A program made the translations under genes and the position numbers. DNA of 59,297 bases, from contig DJWE01000056.1 in the NCBI GenBank assembly GCA_002441465.1, positions 438 to 59,734 on the forward strand, written 5' to 3'. This document shows, piece after piece, positions 1 to 8,609 of this stretch. Below the pieces are notes generated by a model. The model was not told where the DNA came from, made no database searches, and saw only the letters and a program-made list of their open reading frames with translations. The stretch is from Propionibacteriaceae bacterium UBA6238. GTDB lineage: Bacteria; Actinomycetota; Actinomycetes; Propionibacteriales; Propionibacteriaceae. The number at the start of each line of letters is the position of its first letter. Position 1 is the stretch's first letter.

Positions 1-1501
1 AGCCACCGAAGATGTTGATGCTGGCCACGAGCGTCGCGAGGAACGCGAGCACCGCGATCGCGGCGCCGAGGCCACTGCTCCACTGCCCGAGCTGGATGAG
101 CGCACCGACGACGATGATGCCGCTGATGGCGTTGGTCACCGACATGAGCGGGGTGTGCAGCGCGTGGTGGACGTTGCCGATGACGTAGTAGCCGACGACC
201 ACGGCCAGGGCGAACACCGTGAAGTGGCCGAGGAAGCTGGGCGGCGAGAACGCGGCGATGAGCGCGAACGCGGCGGCTGCGATGCCCATGTAGACGAACC
301 TGCGTCTGGGGTCCTTCGCCTTCTCGGGCTCCTTGACCACCTCTGCGGGGGCCGCCTTGGCCACCGGGGCGGCGCTGACCTGGATCGGCGGCGGCGGCCA
401 GAGCAGCTCGCCGTCGCGCGCGACCGTCATGCCACGCTGGACGACGTCGTCCAGGTCGAGGACGAGCTGGCCGTCCTTGCCCGGCGTGAGCAGCTTCATG
501 AGGTTGACGAGGTTCGTGCCGTAGAGCTGGCTCGCCTGCGTGGGCAGGCGGCCGGCGAGGTCGGTGTAGCCGATGATCTTGACGCCGTTGGCGGTCACGA
601 CGAGCTCGTCGGCGACGGACCCCTCGACGTTGCCGCCGTTGGCCGCAGCCATGTCGACGATGACCGAGCCCGGGCGCATCGTGGCGACCATCTCGCCGGT
701 GATGAGGCGCGGCGCGGGCTTCCCGGGGATCAGGGCCGTCGTGATGATGATGTCGACGTCCTTGCACTGCTCGGCGTAGAGCTCCGCAGCCTTGCGGTTG
801 TAGTCCTCGCCCATCTCGCGGGCGTAGCCGTCCGAGCTGACGGCCTGCTCGCCCATCTCGACCTTGAGGAACTCGCCGCCCATCGACTCGACCTGCTCGG
901 CCACCTCGGGCCGCGCGTCGGTGGCACGAACAATGGCGCCGAGGCTGCCAGCCGTGCCGATTGCGGCAAGTCCAGCGACCCCGGCGCCGACGACCAGCAC
1001 CTTCGCGGGGGGAACCTTGCCGGCTGCAGTCACCTGCCCGGTGAAGAACGAGCCGAACTGGTGGGCCGCCTCGACGACGGCCCGGTAGCCGGCGATGTTG
1101 GCCATCGAGGAGAGCACGTCGAGAGCCTGGGCCCGGGAGATGCGCGGCACCGCGTCCATCGCCAGCACGGTCAGCTTGCGCTTGCCGAGCTCCTCGAGCA
1201 GCTCCGGGCTGCGTCCGGGAGCGATCAGTGAGATCAGCGTCGCGCCGTCGGCCAGCAGAGCGATCTCCGCAGTGGTCGGAGCGTTGATCTTCGCAACCAC
1301 CGGCGCGCTCCAGGCTGCCGTGGTGTCGACGATGGTCGCCCCCGCCGCCTCGAAGTCGGCGTCCGGATAGGCGGACTTCGCTCCAGCGCCGGCCTCGACG
1401 ACGACGCTGTGTCCGAGCTTGATCAGCTGTGCCACGGTCTTCGGAGTCGCCGCGACCCGGGTCTCGCCGTTGAGTGTTTCCCTGGGTATCCCGATCTGCA
1501 T
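1..1501 (-). CDS. pntA: NAD(P) transhydrogenase subunit alpha (3' end cut by window edge)
   Basis: Proton-translocating transhydrogenase moves hydride between NADH and NADP+, coupled to the membrane proton gradient. The frame starts at ATG 1501 (protein begins MQIGIPRETLNGETRVAATP) and is open to base 1 for 500 codons. Residues 1 to about 370 are the NAD-binding domain, with a GAGVAGLAAIGTAGSLGA Rossmann loop. From about residue 415 there are four hydrophobic segments ending in ASINIFGG, so domain I and the membrane domain are fused in one chain, as in E. coli PntA (about 510 residues); only about ten residues are missing. Some actinobacteria split this subunit in two. pntB would be expected just outside the window. 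The gene is divergent from rpsO. Seen: motifs and length; the role is family knowledge. Confidence 0.93.
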   Translation of the reverse strand, partial: MQIGIPRETLNGETRVAATPKTVAQLIKLGHSVVVEAGAGAKSAYPDADFEAAGATIVDTTAAWSAPVVAKINAPTTAEIALLADGATLISLIAPGRSPELLEELGKRKLTVLAMDAVPRISRAQALDVLSSMANIAGYRAVVEAAHQFGSFFTGQVTAAGKVPPAKVLVVGAGVAGLAAIGTAGSLGAIVRATDARPEVAEQVESMGGEFLKVEMGEQAVSSDGYAREMGEDYNRKAAELYAEQCKDVDIIITTALIPGKPAPRLITGEMVATMRPGSVIVDMAAANGGNVEGSVADELVVTANGVKIIGYTDLAGRLPTQASQLYGTNLVNLMKLLTPGKDGQLVLDLDDVVQRGMTVARDGELLWPPPPIQVSAAPVAKAAPAEVVKEPEKAKDPRRRFVYMGIAAAAFALIAAFSPPSFLGHFTVFALAVVVGYYVIGNVHHALHTPLMSVTNAISGIIVVGALIQLGQWSSGLGAAIAVLAFLATLVASINIFGG

Positions 1502-1622
1502 CTTCTTTGAACAGTCCTTCCAGTGGGGCCGGATCGGTGGAACCGACGGTCGGTAGCGTAGTGGTCAGCGGTGCCGTCGGACGCCACGTTCCGCGCGCTG
1601 CTGCCGGGCGGTGGTGCCCCGA

Positions 1623-1652
1623 TTCGCCGCGGGTGACCGCCTCGGATAGACT
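1623..1652 (+). promoter_or_regulatory. Putative rpsO promoter
   Basis: A -10 box TAGACT (1647-1652) lies 18 nt after a weak -35 TTCGCC (1623-1628). Transcription would start near 1659, giving a leader of about 114 nt before rpsO. The first bases of that leader form a small inverted repeat GCCGTC-AC-GACGGC (1659-1672). The -35 match is poor, so this is a prediction only. Confidence 0.35.
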
Positions 1653-1772
1653 CGAACCGCCGTCACGACGGCCGCGGACGCCCAAGAGCTCCCGACGATC
1701 CTCGAATTCGACATCGTGCCCACCGGGCAAGGGAGCGCCGCGCAACGGGAATACCGAGAGGAGCAGCGGCAG

Positions 1773-2036
1773 ATGGACGCTGACACGAAGAAGAAGATCA
1801 TCGAAGAGTACGCGATCGCCCCGGGTGACACGGGCTCGCCGGATGTCCAGATCGCGCTGCTCACCAAGCGGATCGCGCACCTGACCGAGCACCTCAAGGA
1901 ACACAAGGGCGACCACCACAGCCGGCGTGGACTGATGCTCCTGGTCGGCCAACGCCGCCGCCTGCTCAACTACGTGATGAAGAACGACGTTGAGCACTAC
2001 CGCTCGCTGATCGCACGCCTCGGCCTGCGTCGGTGA
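1773..2036 (+). CDS. rpsO: 30S ribosomal protein S15
   Basis: S15 is a primary binder of 16S rRNA in the small-subunit platform. The protein is 87 residues (family usual 88-89), starting MDADTKKKIIEEYA and containing GDTGSPDVQIALLTKRI, HKGDHHSRRGLMLLVGQRR and a basic C-terminus. ATG 1773 was chosen over an open frame extending back to 1716 because it matches the family N-terminus and has GAGAGGAG about ten bases upstream. It is followed by a strong terminator and then pnp, the classic rpsO-pnp order, but the hairpin and 195-bp gap suggest pnp is at least partly transcribed on its own. Confidence 0.97.
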   Translation: MDADTKKKIIEEYAIAPGDTGSPDVQIALLTKRIAHLTEHLKEHKGDHHSRRGLMLLVGQRRRLLNYVMKNDVEHYRSLIARLGLRR

Positions 2037-2046
2037 CACCAGCCTG

Positions 2047-2087
2047 ACGACCAGCCGGTGACGGGGACCCCGTCACCGGCTGGTCGT
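2047..2087 (+). terminator. Perfect 20-bp inverted repeat after rpsO
   Basis: Arms 2047-2066 and 2068-2087 are exact reverse complements around a single central base, so the folded RNA would have a stem of about 19 bp with a minimal loop. No U-tract follows, as is common for actinobacterial terminators. In enterobacteria the rpsO-pnp intergenic RNA is also an RNase III target; whether this one is cleaved is unknown. Confidence 0.85.
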
Positions 2088-2231
2088 GCATACAACTGAA
2101 AGACAGCCCCACACGCCACCTGGTTTGGTCCTCGGTAGTGACTTTCGGGCGCCGCATGTGCGGCTTCCCGCGAGCCTCGATCGAAGACCGGGCGAGGGAG
2201 GGGCGGGGCGCAAACCCGAAAGGAACCCCAC

Positions 2232-4433
2232 ATGGAAGGTCCTGACCTTCGTTTCACCGAGGCCGTGATCGACAACGGCCCGCTGGGCACACACGTCGTC
2301 CGGTTCGAGTCCGGGCTGCTGGCCAAGCAGGCCAACGGCTCCGCCGCCGTCTACCTCGACGGCGACACCATGCTGCTCTCGGCAACCACCGCGGCCAAGA
2401 ACCCGCGTGATGCCGTCGACTTCTTCCCGCTGACCGTGGACGTGGAGGAGCGGATGTACGCCGCCGGCCGCATCCCCGGCTCCTTCTTCCGTCGTGAGGG
2501 CCGGCCCTCCGAGGGCGCGATCCTCGCCGCCCGCCTGACTGATCGTCCGCTGCGTCCCTGCTTCGTGAAGGGCCTGCGCAACGAGGTCCAGGTCGTCATC
2601 ACCGTGATGGCCCTGAACCCGAACGTGCGCTACGACGTGCTGGCGATCAACGCCGGCTCTGCGTCCACCACGCTGGCCGGCCTGCCGTTCTCCGGCCCGG
2701 TCGGCGGCCTGCGGATCGCCCTGATCGGTGACACCTGGGTCGGCTTCCCGACCGTCGAGCAGTCGGCGGACGCCACCTTCGAGATGGCCATCGCCGGTCG
2801 CGTCCTTCCCGACGGCGACGTGGCGATCATGATGGTCGAGGCCGAGTCCACCGAGGCCACCTGGGACCTGGTCCGCTCCGGCCGTACCGCCCCGACCGAA
2901 GAGGTCGTTGCGCAGGGCATGGAGGCCGCCAAGCCGTTCATCAAGGCGCTGTGCGACGCGCAGGCCGAACTGGCCGCGATGCTGCCGAAGCCGGTTTCGC
3001 AGTTCCCGGTGTTCCTGGATTACCAGCCTGACGCGTTCGAGGCCGTCGCGGCCGCGGGCACTGACCGGCTCAAGGCCGTGATGAGCATTGCGGGCAAGCA
3101 GGAGCGGGAGACCGCGACCGACGAGCTGAAGGCCGCGCTGCACGCGGAGCTCGACGCCCAGTTCCCCGACCGGGAGAAGGAGATCAGCGGAGCCTTCGGC
3201 GCGCTGACCAAGAAGATCGTCCGGCACCGCACGCTCACCGAGAAGGTGCGCATCGACGGCCGCGGCGTCCGCGACATCCGGACGCTGTCCGCTGAGGTCG
3301 GCGTGCTGCCCCGGGTGCACGGTTCGGCGCTGTTCCAGCGTGGCGAGACCCAGATCCTGGGCGTCAGCACGCTGAACATGCTGGACATGGAGCAGAAGCT
3401 CGACACGCTCTCCCCGGAGACGACCAAGCGGTACATGCACAACTACAACTTCCCGCCGTACTCCACCGGCGAGACCGGCCGGGTCGGTTCGCCGAAGCGG
3501 CGCGAGATCGGCCACGGAGCGCTCGCAGAGCGTGCCCTGGTGCCGGTGCTGCCGAAGCGGGACGAGTTCCCCTACGCGATCCGGCAGGTGTCGGAGGCGC
3601 TGGGCTCGAACGGGTCCACCTCGATGGGTTCGGTGTGTGCGTCCACTCTGGCGCTGCTCAACGCGGGCGTGCCGTTGAAGGCGCCGGTGGCCGGCATCGC
3701 GATGGGTCTGATGAGCGAGGAGATCGACGGCGAGACCCGCTACGTCGCGCTGACCGACATCCTGGGTGCCGAGGACGCGCTCGGTGACATGGACTTCAAG
3801 GTGGCCGGTACGAAGGACTTCGTGACCGCGCTGCAGCTCGACACCAAGCTGGACGGGATCCCCTCGGAGGTCCTGGCCGGTGCGCTGCAGCAGGCCCGCG
3901 AGGCCCGGCACACGCTGCTCGAGGTCATGGGCGAGGCGATCGACACTCCGGACGAGATGAGCCCGTACGCCCCGCGGATCATCACGATCCGGATCCCGGT
4001 CGACAAGATCGGCGAGGTGATCGGGCCCAAGGGCAAGATGATCAACCAGATCCAGGACGACACCGGCGCCAACATCTCGATCGAGGACGATGGCACCATC
4101 TACATCGGTGCCGACAACGGTGAAGCAGCCGAGGCCGCTCGCGCCATCATCAACGGGATCGCCAACCCGACGATGCCGGAGAAGGGCGAGCGTTACCTGG
4201 GCACCGTGGTGAAGATCATGCCGTTCGGCGCGTTCGTCTCGCTGCTCCCGGGCAAGGACGGCCTGCTGCACATCTCCAAGCTGCGTCCGCTGGCCGGTGG
4301 CGCGCGGGTGGAGAACGTCGAGGACGTGCTCAGCGTCGGACAGAAGGTCCAGGTGGAGATCTCCGACATCGACGAGAAGGGCAAGCTCTCCCTCGTCCCC
4401 GTGGTCGAGGAGCCCGCTTCCGCCGAAGCATGA
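2232..4433 (+). CDS. pnp: Polynucleotide phosphorylase / guanosine pentaphosphate synthetase
   Basis: PNPase degrades RNA 3' to 5' using phosphate and can also polymerise nucleoside diphosphates; the actinobacterial enzyme is also known as guanosine pentaphosphate synthetase I. The protein has 733 residues, full length for the family. Two RNase PH-like domains are visible, the second with FQRGETQILG, GETGRVGSPKRREIGHGAL and SNGSTSMGSVCASTLAL. A KH domain at about residues 577-640 carries the GPKG loop (near 597), and an S1 domain follows from about 651 (GERYLGTVVKIMPFGAFV). ATG 2232 has AAAGGAA seven to eight bases upstream. It works with RNase J (6784) in RNA turnover and lies between two strong terminators. 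Confidence 0.97.
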   Translation: MEGPDLRFTEAVIDNGPLGTHVVRFESGLLAKQANGSAAVYLDGDTMLLSATTAAKNPRDAVDFFPLTVDVEERMYAAGRIPGSFFRREGRPSEGAILAARLTDRPLRPCFVKGLRNEVQVVITVMALNPNVRYDVLAINAGSASTTLAGLPFSGPVGGLRIALIGDTWVGFPTVEQSADATFEMAIAGRVLPDGDVAIMMVEAESTEATWDLVRSGRTAPTEEVVAQGMEAAKPFIKALCDAQAELAAMLPKPVSQFPVFLDYQPDAFEAVAAAGTDRLKAVMSIAGKQERETATDELKAALHAELDAQFPDREKEISGAFGALTKKIVRHRTLTEKVRIDGRGVRDIRTLSAEVGVLPRVHGSALFQRGETQILGVSTLNMLDMEQKLDTLSPETTKRYMHNYNFPPYSTGETGRVGSPKRREIGHGALAERALVPVLPKRDEFPYAIRQVSEALGSNGSTSMGSVCASTLALLNAGVPLKAPVAGIAMGLMSEEIDGETRYVALTDILGAEDALGDMDFKVAGTKDFVTALQLDTKLDGIPSEVLAGALQQAREARHTLLEVMGEAIDTPDEMSPYAPRIITIRIPVDKIGEVIGPKGKMINQIQDDTGANISIEDDGTIYIGADNGEAAEAARAIINGIANPTMPEKGERYLGTVVKIMPFGAFVSLLPGKDGLLHISKLRPLAGGARVENVEDVLSVGQKVQVEISDIDEKGKLSLVPVVEEPASAEA

Positions 4434-4460
4434 TGCCTCGGTTCGCCTCGTGATCACAGT

Positions 4461-4492
4461 GGCGGCGCTACGCAAGCACGCGTAGCGCCGCC
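4461..4492 (+). terminator. pnp terminator, nested inverted repeats
   Basis: An exact 12-bp stem GGCGGCGCTACG / CGTAGCGCCGCC has an 8-nt loop, followed by GCTGCGTTGT. A second exact 9-bp repeat, GTTCGCCTC (4441-4449) and GAGGCGAAC (4506-4514), encloses it, so the RNA could form a longer two-tier hairpin. Confidence 0.85.
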
Positions 4493-4526
4493 GCTGCGTT
4501 GTAGGGAGGCGAACGGAGCGGGCCCC

Positions 4527-4532
4527 TAGGAT
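4527..4532 (+). promoter_or_regulatory. Putative -10 box of dapB
   Basis: TAGGAT lies 22 bases before ATG 4555. A start site about 7 bases downstream leaves a short leader that still contains the purine-rich ribosome site GAAGGAAGGGGAG. No convincing -35 element at normal spacing is seen. Confidence 0.4.
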
Positions 4533-4554
4533 GGCGGGCGAAGGAAGGGGAGCC

Positions 4555-5289
4555 ATGCGGGTGGCGGTTTTCGGGGCACGAGGTCGAATGGGCGCGGAGG
4601 TCTGTCGTGCGGTCGATGCGGCCGCCGACCTCGAACTGGTCGCCGCGGTGGACGCCGGCGATGACCGCACGGCGGTCGAGTCCGCCGAGGTGGTCGTCGA
4701 TTTCACGGTGCCGGATGTCGTCATGGACAACATCGCCTGGTGCACCGAACGCGGCATCCATGTCGTGGTCGGCACCACCGGTTTTACCGACCAGCGTCTC
4801 GAACAGGTCCGCGGGCTGACGGCAGCGCACCCGAACGTCGGCGTGCTGGTCGCGCCCAACTTCTCCGTCGGTGCCGTGCTGATGATGCACTTCGCCGAGC
4901 AGGCGGCCCGCTTCTTCGAGTCGGCCGAGATCATCGAGTTGCACCACCCGAACAAGGTGGACGCTCCGTCCGGCACCGCGCAGGCCACGGCGATCCGGAT
5001 CGCCGCCGCCCGGGCCGATGCCGGTCTCGGGCCGGTTCCGGACGCGACCTCCTCGGCCCTGCCCGGTGCGAGGGGCGCTGACGTACAGGGCATCCATGTG
5101 CACGGTATCCGGCTGCGCGGCCTGGTCGCGCACCAGGAGGTGCTGTTCGGTGCCGAGGGCGAGACGCTGACCATCCGTCACGATTCCCTTGATCGAGCTG
5201 GTTTCATGCCTGGCGTCCTGGCTGCGGTCCGGGCCGTCCCCGGTCTGCCGGGACTCACCGTCGGCATCGACCGGCTGCTCGGGATCTGA
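4555..5289 (+). CDS. dapB: 4-hydroxy-tetrahydrodipicolinate reductase
   Basis: DapB reduces hydroxy-tetrahydrodipicolinate with NAD(P)H in the diaminopimelate/lysine pathway, which feeds peptidoglycan. ATG 4555 gives 244 residues, the usual length; an upstream ATG at 4531 overlaps the -10 box and was rejected. The Rossmann motif GARGRMG is at residues 7-13, VVVGTTGF follows the substrate domain boundary, and the signature ELHHPNKVDAPSGTA places catalytic His130/His131 and Lys134. It is followed after 2 bases by the DUF2993 gene, so the two are probably co-transcribed. Confidence 0.96.
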   Translation: MRVAVFGARGRMGAEVCRAVDAAADLELVAAVDAGDDRTAVESAEVVVDFTVPDVVMDNIAWCTERGIHVVVGTTGFTDQRLEQVRGLTAAHPNVGVLVAPNFSVGAVLMMHFAEQAARFFESAEIIELHHPNKVDAPSGTAQATAIRIAAARADAGLGPVPDATSSALPGARGADVQGIHVHGIRLRGLVAHQEVLFGAEGETLTIRHDSLDRAGFMPGVLAAVRAVPGLPGLTVGIDRLLGI

Positions 5290-5291
5290 GC

Positions 5292-5975
5292 GTGCGCAGG
5301 CTGGTCACCGTCCTGGTCGTCGCTGCCGTCGTCGTCCTGGGCGGCTGGCTGGCCGACAACGCCGTGCGGGGGAGGGCCGAGGAGCGGGCTGCGGCCGCGA
5401 TCCAGGCCAGGCTGGGCCTCGACCAGTCGCCCCAAGTGACTATCGGCGGGTTTCCGTTCTCGCTGGCCCTGGTCACGAAGACCGTCCCCAGCGCCCGGAT
5501 CAGCGCGGCCAGCGTGCCGCTGGCGGTGTCGGGCACACGCGTCCACGTCACCGGTGTACTCGTGGACTCCGAGGCGATCAGTCTCGACGGTGATCGGGTG
5601 CGACTGGCCCGGGTCAGCGGTTCGGGAGTGCTCTCCTACGGCGATCTGGCGGAACTGTCCGGCGTCCCGACCAGCTATGCCGAGGACGGACGCCTCCGGC
5701 TCAACTACACCGCACAGATCGCGGGTCGACAGCTCGGAGTGTGGGTGAGCGCCACGCCGGTGATCGCGGCGGACGGCTCCGCGATCGAGCTGACCAGGCT
5801 GCGGCTCGATCCGGACAGCGCATCGGTGCCGCTCACCAAAGCCCAGTTGGGTCGCCTCGTCGCGTCCATTCCGCTGCGGCTTCCCGACGGCGTCCGGTTG
5901 ACCGCGCTGACACCGTCCGAGGGCGGTGTGGCCGTGGCCGGCCAAGCGAGCGATGTGGCCTTCACCCTGTCCTGA
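5292..5975 (+). CDS. DUF2993 (LmeA-like) exported or membrane-anchored lipid-binding protein
   Basis: The 227-residue protein begins with a hydrophobic segment (MRRLVTVLVVAAVVVLGGWL), a signal anchor or signal peptide, and continues with a beta-rich domain typical of DUF2993. Family motifs include the IGGFPF segment near residue 55 and the repeated LDxDxVRLxRV pattern. The mycobacterial relative LmeA binds phospholipid and supports lipomannan elongation; a similar role here is inference. It starts at GTG 5292, two bases after dapB, and likely shares its transcript. Placement in the family is good; the substrate is unknown. Confidence 0.75.
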   Translation: MRRLVTVLVVAAVVVLGGWLADNAVRGRAEERAAAAIQARLGLDQSPQVTIGGFPFSLALVTKTVPSARISAASVPLAVSGTRVHVTGVLVDSEAISLDGDRVRLARVSGSGVLSYGDLAELSGVPTSYAEDGRLRLNYTAQIAGRQLGVWVSATPVIAADGSAIELTRLRLDPDSASVPLTKAQLGRLVASIPLRLPDGVRLTALTPSEGGVAVAGQASDVAFTLS

Positions 5976-5991
5976 ACGGCTACTCCAGCCG

Positions 5992-6168
5992 ATGTCTCGC
6001 GTCCTGAGGGCGAACTCCGAACCGGTGCCCGGGGCGCCGCTGGCCGGGCGTCGGATCCGGCACGCCCTGGCGGGGCTCGATCTGCGAGTCGCGCGCGTGG
6101 TTCCGGCCGGGCCGTGGCCCGTGGTCCGGCTTCAGCCCGTCAACGGAGTGATCGACGTTCCGGCGTGA
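5992..6168 (+). CDS. Small hypothetical protein
   Basis: A 58-residue frame beginning MSRVLRANSEPVPG lies 16 bases after the DUF2993 gene and ends 10 bases before the convergent GNAT gene. Third codon positions are strongly G/C, as in the neighbouring real genes, which is the main evidence that it is coding. No ribosome site is obvious and the product is not recognised. It is basic and proline-rich with no transmembrane segment. Confidence 0.45.
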   Translation: MSRVLRANSEPVPGAPLAGRRIRHALAGLDLRVARVVPAGPWPVVRLQPVNGVIDVPA

Positions 6169-6178
6169 CCTGGCCGAC

Positions 6179-6712
6179 TCAGTTGATCGCGGTGTGGAGG
6201 CGGACCAGCTTCAGGCTCGGCCCGGACTCGGTGAGCGCGACCTCGGTATGGGCGCCGTCGGCGGCCCATCCGGCGACGCTCAGGAACTGGCGCAGGATGT
6301 CGTCGCCCGCCCGCACCCACCACGTGGCGCGCTCGAAGCTGTCCGCGCGCAGGGTGTCGACGCAGGCGTTGAGCAGCCGCGAGCCGTGGCCGCGACGCTG
6401 CGCGAGCGGGTCCACCATGAACTCCGCGATCAGGGCGTCCTGTCCGGCCACGGCGTCCGGGTCGTCGGAGGGACCGAGCGCGGCGAAGCCGATCACCCGC
6501 TCGTCACCGAGCGCAACCAGGACGCGGAATTGCGCGAGCGGCGGACGCAGGATCGCCGCCTCCCAGCGTGAGGTCATCTCGGCCAGATCGACAGTGGCAA
6601 GCACGTCGCCGGCCATCTCGACGGGCAGAGTCTGCTGCCACGATCGGCGTTGGAGCGCGGCGATCGCGCCCGCCTCCGAGGGCAGGGCAAGGCGTACGGA
6701 GTCGGCCAGCAC
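6179..6712 (-). CDS. GNAT-family N-acetyltransferase
   Basis: The protein has a GNAT fold: VRLALPSEAGAIAAL at the start, a central IAEFMVDPLAQRRGHGSRLL acetyl-CoA-binding motif (Q/RxxGxG/A type) and a C-terminal beta region. The substrate is unknown. GTG 6712 (177 residues) is chosen because a -10 box TACAGT (6725 to 6720 on the minus strand) sits 7 bases upstream, the leaderless pattern seen elsewhere here; GTG 6721 would add three residues. It is divergent from RNase J. Confidence 0.8.
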   Translation of the reverse strand: MLADSVRLALPSEAGAIAALQRRSWQQTLPVEMAGDVLATVDLAEMTSRWEAAILRPPLAQFRVLVALGDERVIGFAALGPSDDPDAVAGQDALIAEFMVDPLAQRRGHGSRLLNACVDTLRADSFERATWWVRAGDDILRQFLSVAGWAADGAHTEVALTESGPSLKLVRLHTAIN

Positions 6713-6719
6713 GGTGGTC

Positions 6720-6775
6720 ACTGTACCCACTGCGGGGGATACGACGGTTCGGGTGTCGGTCAGTCCGGCTAAGGT
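6720..6775. promoter_or_regulatory. Divergent promoter region, GNAT gene / rnj
   Basis: Two -10 boxes point outward. TACAGT on the minus strand (6725-6720) serves the GNAT gene and TAAGGT on the plus strand (6770-6775) serves rnj, whose GTG follows 8 bases later. Both arrangements leave essentially no leader. The -35 boxes are not clear. Confidence 0.45.
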
Positions 6776-6783
6776 GGGGAGTT

Positions 6784-8466
6784 GTGCGAGAGAGCTTGAA
6801 GACCCCACCCCCGCTGGCCCGCGATGCCTTGCGCATCACGCCGCTGGGCGGCCACGGCGACATCGGCCGGAACATGAGCTCCTACGAGATCAACGGCCAA
6901 ATGCTGTTCATCGACTGCGGCGTGCTGTTCCCCTCCGACGATCATCCCGGCGTCGACCTGATCCTGCCCGGTCTGAACCTGGTGGAGGATCGGCTCGACG
7001 AGGTGCAAGCGCTCGTGCTCACCCATGGACACGAGGACCACATCGGCGCCGTTCCGTACCTGCTGCGGCGGCGCAACGACATCCCGGTGTTCGGGTCGAG
7101 ACTGACGTTGGCACTGGTCAGGGAGAAGCTGCGTGAGCACCGGATCCGCGACGTCGACCTTCGCGAGGTGGCCGAGGGCGAACGGCTCACCGTCGGCGAG
7201 TTCGACATTGAGTTCATGGCGGTCAACCACTCCATTCCGGATGCGCTCGCCGTGGTGCTGAGAACCAAGGCGGGCACCGTCCTGCACACCGGCGACTTCA
7301 AGATGGACCAGCTGCCGCTGGATGGCCGGCTCACCGACCTGCGGGGCTTCGCCCGACTCGGGGAGGAGGGCCTGGACCTGTTCATGCCGGACTCGACCAA
7401 CGCCGAGACTCCGGGTTTCACCACCCACGAGCGTGACATCGAGCCGGCCCTGGAGCGGGTGTTCGCGAACGCGAAGCAGAAGCTGATCGTGGCCTGCTTC
7501 GCCTCCCACGTGCACCGGGTGCAGCAGGTCATGGACGCGGCGGTCCGGCACGGGCGCAAGGTCGCCTACGTGGGCCGTTCCATGCTGCGGAATATGACCG
7601 TGGCGAGGGAATTGGGCTATCTGCATGTGCCCGCCGACACGTTGATCGAGATGAAGCAGCTCGAGAACTACCGTGATGACGAAGTGGTGATCATCTCGAC
7701 CGGCTCCCAGGGCGAGCCGCTGAGCGCGCTGTCGCGGATCTCCAACCACGAACACCCGGTGGTCAGCGCCGGCCCCGGAGACGTCGTTCTGCTGGCGTCC
7801 TCGTTGATCCCCGGCAACGAGAACTCGGTCTACCGGGTGATCAATGGGCTGAGCCGCAACGGCGTCACCGTGGTGCACAAGGGCAATGCGCTGGTTCACG
7901 TGTCGGGGCACGCCAGCGCAGGTGAGCTGCTCTACTGCTACAACCTGCTCAAGCCGCGAAACGTGCTTCCCGTGCACGGCGAGGTGCGACACCTGATCGC
8001 GAACACCCAGCTCGCCATCGCCACCGGCGTTCCCGCCGAGCGCGCCTTGGCCGTCGAGGACGGCGCGGTGATCGACCTGGCCAAGGGTGTGGCGCGGGTG
8101 GTCGGTCAGCTCGATTGCGGATACATCTTCGTCGACGGCCTCACCGAGGGCGAGGTGGGGGATGCCGAACTCACCGACCGCAAGATCTTGGGTGAGGAGG
8201 GATTCATCTCTGTGGTCGCGGTGGTGAACTTCCATGCCAGCACCCTGGTTAGTGGTCCGGACATCCACGCGCGCGGCTTTGCCGACGACGACGCCCTCTT
8301 CGACGAGATCCGCGCCGAACTGGCTCAGGTGGTGCGGCAGGCCCTGAGCGAAGGGGCTGAGGACACGTTCCAGCTCCAGCAGCTCCTGCGGCGCACGATC
8401 GGACGGTGGGTGAACAGCAACTTCCGGCGCCGTCCGATGATCCTGCCGATCGTCGTCGCGAGCTAG
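6784..8466 (+). CDS. rnj: Ribonuclease J
   Basis: RNase J is a metallo-beta-lactamase/beta-CASP nuclease with endo- and 5'-exonuclease activity in RNA processing and decay. GTG 6784 gives 560 residues, normal length. The metal-binding motif LTHGHEDHIG lies near residues 79-88, followed by VNHSIPDALAVV, HTGDFKMD and, in the beta-CASP domain, ACFASHVHRVQQV, STGSQGEP and HVSGHAS. PVHGEVRHL carries a further metal-binding His. AAGG at 6771-6774 could act as a ribosome site, but it overlaps the -10 box, so the message is probably leaderless. Confidence 0.96.
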   Translation: MRESLKTPPPLARDALRITPLGGHGDIGRNMSSYEINGQMLFIDCGVLFPSDDHPGVDLILPGLNLVEDRLDEVQALVLTHGHEDHIGAVPYLLRRRNDIPVFGSRLTLALVREKLREHRIRDVDLREVAEGERLTVGEFDIEFMAVNHSIPDALAVVLRTKAGTVLHTGDFKMDQLPLDGRLTDLRGFARLGEEGLDLFMPDSTNAETPGFTTHERDIEPALERVFANAKQKLIVACFASHVHRVQQVMDAAVRHGRKVAYVGRSMLRNMTVARELGYLHVPADTLIEMKQLENYRDDEVVIISTGSQGEPLSALSRISNHEHPVVSAGPGDVVLLASSLIPGNENSVYRVINGLSRNGVTVVHKGNALVHVSGHASAGELLYCYNLLKPRNVLPVHGEVRHLIANTQLAIATGVPAERALAVEDGAVIDLAKGVARVVGQLDCGYIFVDGLTEGEVGDAELTDRKILGEEGFISVVAVVNFHASTLVSGPDIHARGFADDDALFDEIRAELAQVVRQALSEGAEDTFQLQQLLRRTIGRWVNSNFRRRPMILPIVVAS

Positions 8467-8501
8467 ATTCGGGCGACCTGCGCTGGTGCCTGCGGTCCCG
8501 A

Positions 8502-8532
8502 TTGGCACCGGGTCGCCGGCTTCGGGTATCGT
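8502..8532 (+). promoter_or_regulatory. Putative rpmB promoter
   Basis: TTGGCA (8502-8507) and TATCGT (8527-8532) are separated by 19 bases. Transcription would start near 8539, leaving a leader of about 70 nt that holds AAGGAG before rpmB. The rpsP and rplS promoters in this window show the same long spacing. Confidence 0.4.
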
Positions 8533-8609
8533 AGGCAGGTCCCCGTTGGGGGGCCGCACGTACGCGCGTCCGTGCTCGCGCGATTCGCTAGACAACAAGG
8601 AGTACTCCG

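Noticed and set aside
2073..5174. Very long open frame on the minus strand across pnp and dapB (about 1030 codons)
   Set aside because: It is an antisense shadow caused by high GC and strong third-position bias; its translation is low-complexity Arg/Gly/Asp/Leu, and pnp and dapB on the plus strand are unmistakable.
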